From Acanthaster planci (Eukaryota > Echinodermata > Asteroidea > Valvatida > Acanthasteridae), in contig NW_019091492.1 of NCBI RefSeq assembly GCF_001949145.1, forward strand, positions 399,640 to 413,719: a stretch of DNA of 14,080 nucleotides. Reading direction: 5' to 3'. Each line of letters begins with the position of its first letter. Within the stretch, counting starts at the first letter, position 1. The notes beneath the pieces were generated by a model. The model worked only from the letters and a program-made list of their open reading frames with translations. It did no database searches and was not told where the DNA came from. A program made the translations under genes and the position numbers. This document shows positions 8,302 to 14,080 of this stretch, one piece after another.

Positions 8302-9130
8302 GTAAGCCATAAAAGTCTAAAATAAAATACAGGTAAGATGGATAGATGTTGTAGCAACATGATGCCTGTTTGAATGATGGTGGCCCTCCTTCTGAGAGAG
8401 AAGACACTGAGGGGTAATGATTGATACCACATGCCTACTGGATACACTCCTGTGTTCTCAGATGATTGATCACTCTCCCCCCATTCTAATCCAGACAATT
8501 CCAGGATTGTCGGCATGTGATGGGTCAAAATGACCGACTTTGAAATCATTTCGTTATGGCTGCTCCCTGGCGACTGATTCCACGTCCAACAAATAGAAAT
8601 GAATGGAGACGGATTGGTTTATTAACCCAGAGTCATCCAGAAGTCGTTGCCTCCTCAAGTCACATTTACACTATTTTTAGAACCCTGTGGTCCAGAATCT
8701 TGTCTAAATTTAAACAGAAATGGACAGGAAATACATGTACATTGTATATGCACATCCTTTTTTTCTCTTGCTTTAATCTCTTCCATTAAGGAACCATACA
8801 TGTACACGTATATGCATCTTCTAATTTCTTCATCAGTAGAATAAATGTTGGTGCCACTTCTGTAAAGCTATGAATTTCTAACCACAGTAAGTAATGTAAG
8901 CAGTATAGTTGCACTAAACTTCTTACAGAAGTCACATCAATGAAAATCTGTGCTATTAATGCAGTTGAGAAATGCAAATTACATGGAAAAGTAGAATAAA
9001 GAAAGGGCAAAATGTCTTCTGAAGAGACACACATCTTTGTTTCATTCTCAGTGGCGCATGCGTAAACATGCATGCTCCTTCCCTATGAAAAAATACATCG
9101 AACTGCCAGAATGTAGGAATTTCAATTTCA
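8302..9130. other. Gene-poor stretch, long antisense open run
   Basis: A minus-strand frame is open from about 8617 to the TGA at 8256 (about 120 codons) and includes SGLEWGESDQSSEN. Its length is near the chance maximum for a window of this size and it has no motif I know. On the plus strand ATGGCTGCTCCCTGGCGACTG at 8556 has a fair start context but no clear exon end. The word ACATGTACATTGTAT is at 8733-8747. I call no gene. Confidence 0.45.
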
Positions 9131-10500
9131 TGAATGGATGCGTATCTTTACTTACTGGTTTCAGCTAATGAATCACTTTCTGCATTTTAATTACTTGGTT
9201 CAGGCAAAAGTTTACCTCTCTAAGAATCACTTGAGGGTTTTTACTGCATTAACTTGTTCTACATTAGTATGTTTTGCAGTTTTGGAATAGGAGAAAGGTC
9301 TATGGCCATTATCTCAAAACCAATTTTTCTTCAAAATCTACATGTATGGTTCTTCATGAAAATGGTGTCGGTATACATAATGGTGACTTTCAATATCCAT
9401 GCAACAGAATATTTCTGTCTCTGAATATATATATATAAAGGTCACCCAAAATTTGAATTATGCTGAATTTTTATTCTATTCTGGTTCTTTTTTCTTTTAA
9501 TTGGTTTACATATATGATTTAGTACTGTTTACAAGACTACAGGTAGGTAATCTGACAATTTTTGTCTTGCCCATTCTTTTGTCATCAGATGGATTGTTGA
9601 AATTCATAAATAGATTGTAGGCTATATGGAGGAAGACCTATAAAACTGTTTGAAGGTGTTCACATTCTGCCATGCTCCTTTCTTTGTTGGCAAGGTGCAT
9701 GTAGATTACATTCAAAGATGCAGTCTTTGTGGCATTGAGTATTGACGATATTGGCCATTTTCACTCAATCGCTGCATTGTGTTTTTTAATGCATGTACAT
9801 TGTATTAGCTTTGTTGAGTGTAGTCTGCATACGTGTATGTAACAAATCTGTTGCCTGACCAGAGATGGGGGGGTGTTCATCAGACCCAGAATTGGAACTT
9901 TTGGCACTGTGAACACATATTTTTATTCAAAAGCCTATCGTAATGTGTCTTGGAACAAGTTGCATTTTTTTTTACAAACCAAAGGATGCGTGTAAGACTT
10001 GCATGTCAGTTTTCAATATTCATGGTGTCATAAATTGGCCTGGTATGAACTTGCTTGTTACCCAGTGTCCTAAATTGGGTGCTGGGTGAAAAGCGAATGA
10101 TATGAACACTTTTATTAAAAAATCTCATAAAATCCCCTCCCACAAAAAAGAATTTCAGAATTTCTATAAAATTGATAAATTCTAGTAAATCATTATTACC
10201 TCTACTCACTCAACTAAATATTGTAAAATAAAATATTTGGGGCGTATTGAGAAGAGTTCATTTTACACTTTGAAGAAAATAGATCGGAAAATCAAGCCAA
10301 AATTAAATTTCATCAGACCTTTGGAGTGGGTATATTAAGTCTACATTTATGAATCAGAATATTTGGAGGTTGATTAAATTTCACCTTTTGTGAGATTGGA
10401 GGTAAAAAATATTGCTCCACACACAGACGTTAGAAACGAAAATTTGAGGTGCCAAACGTGAGGGTCCGCTCCCTTTCGGGTATGCAATCTTCAAGTGTTA
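9131..10500. other. AT-rich non-coding-looking stretch
   Basis: I see no supported gene or RNA. The stretch holds the AT dinucleotide run at 9425-9437, the word CATGTACATTGTAT at 9792-9805, and several A and T runs near 9967 and 10118-10150. GACTACAG|GTAGGTAA near 9543 is a donor-like site without a matching exon. Confidence 0.65.
9425..9437. repeat. (AT)6 microsatellite
   Basis: Six AT units plus one A, flanked by CTGA and AAGG. Confidence 0.9.
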
Positions 10501-12000
10501 TCGTCTACAAGCATTGTCATTAAACCTTAACTTTCTCAAGTCCTCAAAGTTACCAATATTGGAGGGCTGGATTAGTGTCCTTGCTGGATGTGTTATGCAG
10601 CAGCTTTTTTTTCTAACAGTACCCAAATAACCAATGAAGTAATAAACAACAAAAAAGACAAAAATGAACAGATGTACCGTGTGATTTGTGAGATGTGAAT
10701 GGTCCAATGGTTCATTACAAGTCTATTTAGTCTCTCTGGACAGGCTTCTTTCATTTCCAGCACGTGAGTAGAGCCAATGGAAGCAGCTTCCAACAGAAAC
10801 ATGACTGCCTTGTCCCTGTGTCAGTAGTGCTGTGCTGCTTACATGCATGGCTGGACGCGATGGTGGCTGCCCGAGTTAGGCTGTGCTGAGGCATGGCATG
10901 GTGTTCAGTGACTGATTTCATTCTTCAAATGTTGCCATAGAAGCCACAGGGACATTTTCAGTGTGAGAATCAACATATAAGCCACAGGTTGTATTCCAAA
11001 AACTACTGTATAATAAAAATGTGTATTTAGTTTTTTTGTAAGTACCAACGAGCAGAACTCCAAAGCGAGTGGGTTCTTTTTCTTTTTGTTTGAACCCCCT
11101 CGAACCCCCCTAGCCCAGGGGCCTGTGTAACAAACCATTTTATTCACTTTGTATTCTGTTTAGGAACAAAAGAGCGTAACAGCAGCAGTGATGCACTGGC
11201 TCTGTGGAGGGAGTAAATTGCATCGCACAATGTGTTCTGCTAGGGCCAGTCAACTGATTCTTGGTTTTCTTTGAGATTTCTGCAAATCAAACAGGGAGAC
11301 AAATTGTTATTGCCGCATCAACAGTCGACTGTTTCTGTGATGTGCACTCGGGTACATTTTGTAATTGTTCATTTTTGTCTAACAACCAGGTCAACCGAGA
11401 ATGTAGCATTCCAACTGGGAGGTCATTCCCCCTCCCCCCAGCCACACCATACCTGACGACTTTCGAGACCGATTCTTCTCTTGTCAGAAGTCAAGATGTA
11501 TGGTCAAAGGTGGGCTATAATCATTCTGGGAGAAATTTTGCCAGAGGATACACCAGCATTGTGATTGTGCCCCATGGTGACCAATGACACCAAATTTGTT
11601 TGCAGTCATCCATTTTGTATTGTGTTAATGACTACCAGAGACTAGGGCAGGCTAGGAGAGATGCAGGGAAGTTAACCATAGCATGTCACATCTTGAATGT
11701 GAATGAATGTAGGGAAGTATGTGCAGAATGACAGATGTAAACTTCAATAGCATATGTATTGAAGTCAGCAGTGTTCGTACTCAGCAAATGTTTCTAAGGA
11801 AGCACGCTTGTACACACACGCGTGCATGGACCTGGACCTTTGATGATCAATGCAATACGGAAAACTTCTTTTAACAATTGTAGACTGCTATGATGTTGAA
11901 GATTGGGTTGGTCTCACCTAAGGAGTGCAATCGTCTCTGGTGGTATGCTTTCTTGAGGTTGTATTGAACTCATGTCACAGTGTCAGAAATTATTAATATC
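10501..12000. other. Gene-poor stretch
   Basis: Frames of 60-108 codons are present, the longest at 11261-11587 on the plus strand, but they lack recognisable domains. The patch at 10810-10905 is G-rich and less A+T-rich than its flanks. A C-rich imperfect duplication, GAACCCCCTC then GAACCCCCCT, lies at 11092-11111. A GTAAGTACC donor-like site at 11038 follows only T-rich sequence. I call no gene. Confidence 0.55.
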
Positions 12001-12044
12001 ACACCTGTAAGTCAGAAATGTGCAATTTCTCATTTTCTTTGCAG

Positions 12045-12075
12045 AACATGCATTAAACAGTGCAGCAGTCACTGT
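12045..12075 (+). CDS. Candidate 31-nt microexon, coding status unclear
   Basis: TTTCTCATTTTCTTTGCAG ends at 12044 and is an almost ideal acceptor. CACTGT|GTAAGC gives a good donor at 12076. The 31 nt between read HALNSAAVTV in one frame and TCIKQCSSHC in another, so the frame is ambiguous. A second strong donor, CACCT|GTAAGT, lies at 12007, only 38 nt before the acceptor AG. That is too close for an ordinary metazoan intron, so the two sites would belong to alternative products or one is false. Confidence 0.2.
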
Positions 12076-12099
12076 GTAAGCATTGATTATAAATGCAGC

Positions 12100-13030
12100 T
12101 GTTTTGGTTGGACAAATGAGATTGCTAATAGCTATGTTGGAGTACACTCTCTCTGCATTGTGCACATCATGCTGTGTTAATTGTGATATGTGTTTCACCT
12201 TGACACGTGACTGCTCTATACTCATGATTTCAACTAAGAAGCTACCCAATAATTCATTTATGACGGTTGGACATAACTTGAGGGACCTGCTACTGTCCAA
12301 TATGGTTGACATCATAGATTACTGTTACATGTTCTACAGCTCCCATCTTGTTATAAACCCTAGCTGCTCAGCCTGTCTGGTGATGTGTAACTGTTTGTCA
12401 AAGATAACTAGAGACTGGAGGATACCTTCCTGATCAGGACACCTTCCTTTGCACTTTGATTCCTGCACCTGAATCATCTAATCAGAGTATATGCTTATGA
12501 TGGCTTCCAGAGTTAAGGATTTGCGGTACAACAACTTTGCCTTTGCTGTTCTCTGTTTCAAAATGATTTGAAGCAGTAGTCTTTATTCATTAAAAATGTG
12601 ACAACAGCTGCAGTGGTTGCTTAACACAAATACAGTTTTCGTGCGATACTCAGCAAAAGACCTAAACATCTACGTACGGAGCACCCATGTAAATAATACA
12701 CTCAGCACCCACACAACTTGTCATTGTATCCGAAGTGTCATCCATTGTGAATGGTCCAGTTGCACATCTGGAGAGTACATAATACTAAACGCCTCCTGTG
12801 AGTTGTATAAATTTGCTTGTCCTGTCCCTTCACCCAAGCATTCTAACTGTATCGTTGCATGGTTTTACCAGATGGTGGGATGTACCCCCTGGCAAGTTTT
12901 GGCCCTCTGCCTTCACCCACTGAGGGAAAGGGGGGGGGAGTTGTCACCAGTCCTGTCATCATTTGGGTGAGCTATGACACCATCACAACAGAATGTCATG
13001 TTGGGTAAAATGCAGAGGTGCGTTGTTGCT
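12100..13030. other. Gene-poor stretch with open frames of uncertain status
   Basis: Plus-strand frames of about 117 codons run at 12083-12433 and 12617-12970. They are cysteine-rich with no recognisable motif, and their lengths are near the chance maximum. A G9 run lies at 12930-12938. I do not call them as genes. Confidence 0.5.
12930..12938. repeat. G9 homopolymer
   Basis: Nine consecutive G following GGGAAA. The G count falls just short of a four-run quadruplex. Confidence 0.9.
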
Positions 13031-13034
13031 CTAG

Positions 13035-13087
13035 GTGAAACGCTGTAGTTTGGATGCGCATTATACCAACATTAGCCTCCATGGGGT
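13035..13087 (+). CDS. Candidate internal exon, product unknown
   Basis: GCGTTGTTGCTCTAG gives an acceptor ending at 13034, and GGGGT|GTAAGTC is a strong donor at 13088. Only one of the three frames is open across the 53 nt; it starts in phase 0 and reads VKRCSLDAHYTNISLHG. Having both splice sites and a single open frame makes this one of the better short candidates, but 17 codons carry little information and I do not recognise the peptide. It has no established partner exon. Confidence 0.22.
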
Positions 13088-13271
13088 GTAAGTCATTGCT
13101 CTCCAAACTGCCCCTGTGTCGCACCCCACAGTCATTGGAGTGTCTTTAAGTGTCCTTTTTTCTTGCCGAATTCAGAAAACTTAACTTTGCCAGGGTCTAA
13201 TTCTTTCCATCTGTTTATGTGGATAGAGCTGGATTTAAACTGATGGTTTAACCTAGACATTGCTTGTCTAT

Positions 13272-13520
13272 TCACTCTACGCTGATTCTGTTTGTCATGG
13301 GTTGCCCCTCGGCTGCGTTTGGATTATCGTCTTTGTGAGAACACTCCGATTTGTCATCACTAGGTGATAAGTGTACATTATGTTTATTATTTGGGATAAT
13401 CACACAACATGTTTTCAAAGTTTTGTCAGCCTTTCTAGTTTGCTTGACCTTTATCTTGATTTCTTTAGGTGAAAGTTCTTTTGATCCATCAACAGTGGGT
13501 TTCAGTAGAGATGGTGTCAC
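13272..13520 (-). CDS. Hydrophilic open frame, possible exon or repeat relic
   Basis: The frame is open for 82 codons from GTG at 13518-13520 to a stop at 13272. It has no ATG near the start, so it would need an upstream exon, yet the only AGs near its beginning are poor acceptors. The peptide is charged and Ser/Lys/Asp-rich, for example SPKEIKIKVKQTRKADK and LSPSDDKSECSHKDDN. That would fit a disordered region of a nuclear protein. However, the complementary T-rich plus strand also produces Lys- and Asn-rich translations by composition alone. I cannot name it. Confidence 0.2.
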   Translation of the reverse strand: MTPSLLKPTVDGSKELSPKEIKIKVKQTRKADKTLKTCCVIIPNNKHNVHLSPSDDKSECSHKDDNPNAAEGQPMTNRISVE

Positions 13521-13529
13521 ATATTAATA

Positions 13530-14080
13530 GCAGGGCTTGTGTCATTGACTGATGTCCACACATAAGATGACTGAGTTGCAGGTGGCTTCATTCCAAGTTG
13601 AGATAGTGAAATATGCTTCCTGACAGACCAGGAAATTTCTGCAAGTTTGGTTAGTTCCTAGAAAACTCTGGTATTGGCTCTGCAGACATACATGCACAGT
13701 ACATGTATATTTTGTATGTATCTGCACAACGATTTCAAGAATGGCCACCTTGAAGGAAACAAACTGTAGGGTTAATAGTAAAGAGTGCATACATTGTGTG
13801 TTGGATTGACATCCTGACTGTGAGAAATAGATTTGATTTACTACAAGGAAAACATAGAAATAACGAATAGTTCAAGGACTTTAAAAAAAAAAGGCTGTAT
13901 CTTTCCAGCAGTGTTTCTAGTTTGTTAAACAATGATGCAAGTCCCCCTGCAGTATGTAGGCCTTTTCCCTGTAACTGGAGGTCAAATAGACTTTTTCTGT
14001 GTACCTGAAATTTCTAGCAAAATGTGAAAGCTTAATGACAAGTTTTGGAAACAGCCACAGTGCCATCATGATTCACTAAT
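13530..14080. other. Gene-poor stretch
   Basis: Short frames on the minus strand (65-82 codons) have no motif. The ACATGTATATTTTGTATG word near 13700 and an A10 run at 13883-13892 are the only structures I see. Confidence 0.55.
13883..13892. repeat. A10 homopolymer
   Basis: Ten consecutive A. No retroposed sequence is recognisable directly upstream, so it is not clearly a poly(A) tail. Confidence 0.85.

Noticed and set aside
8256-8617. About 120-codon minus-strand open run with a protein-like middle
   Set aside because: It overlaps the plus-strand microexon candidate, has no recognised motif and is within the chance length range.
1-14080. CRISPR arrays, bacterial operons, rRNA or tRNA genes
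   Set aside because: I saw no regularly spaced direct repeats, no cloverleaf-compatible B-box and no conserved rRNA words on either strand.

Overview
The window looks like animal (metazoan) nuclear DNA. It is A+T-rich by eye, with no dense run of long ORFs, no bacterial-style operon and no ribosome-binding-site/ORF pattern. It has many short homopolymers and microsatellites, and one decayed non-LTR retrotransposon fragment. The word ACATGTA occurs about ten times, far above chance. That word, and the longer form ACATGTACATTGTA, are what I would expect from a marine invertebrate such as a lancelet, echinoderm or mollusc, but this assignment is inference and weak. The longest open frames are about 100-150 codons, roughly what random sequence of this composition and length would give, so none is called as a gene on length alone.

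Layout. 1-1650: non-coding-looking DNA with a (CA)6 tract and one weak open stretch at 403-521. 1660-1755 (minus): a candidate exon with good splice sites. About 1940-2140: a CpG-richer island that reads open on both strands. 2603-2693 and 3258-3317 (plus): two phase-compatible candidate exons. 3768-3930 and 5281-5448 (plus): two diverged copies of one dispersed repeat. About 5750-6290 (minus): the C-terminal end of a LINE reverse-transcriptase ORF, 5'-truncated and frameshifted. 7236-7359 (plus): the best candidate terminal coding exon, with a possible poly(A) signal at 7576. 8260-8301 (plus): a candidate 42-nt microexon. 8302-12000: nothing convincing except simple repeats. 12007-13087 (plus): two small candidate exons with good splice sites. 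13272-13520 (minus): a hydrophilic open frame of uncertain status.

The simplest reading is an intron-rich or gene-poor stretch of an animal chromosome, possibly crossed by one or more plus-strand genes with small exons. I recognise no gene family from the exon fragments, so no gene symbol is given. The certain features are the LINE remnant, the repeat pair and the simple repeats. All exon calls are hypotheses: in this sequence many unrelated frames look protein-like by eye, including antisense pairs, and that limits how far these calls can be trusted.
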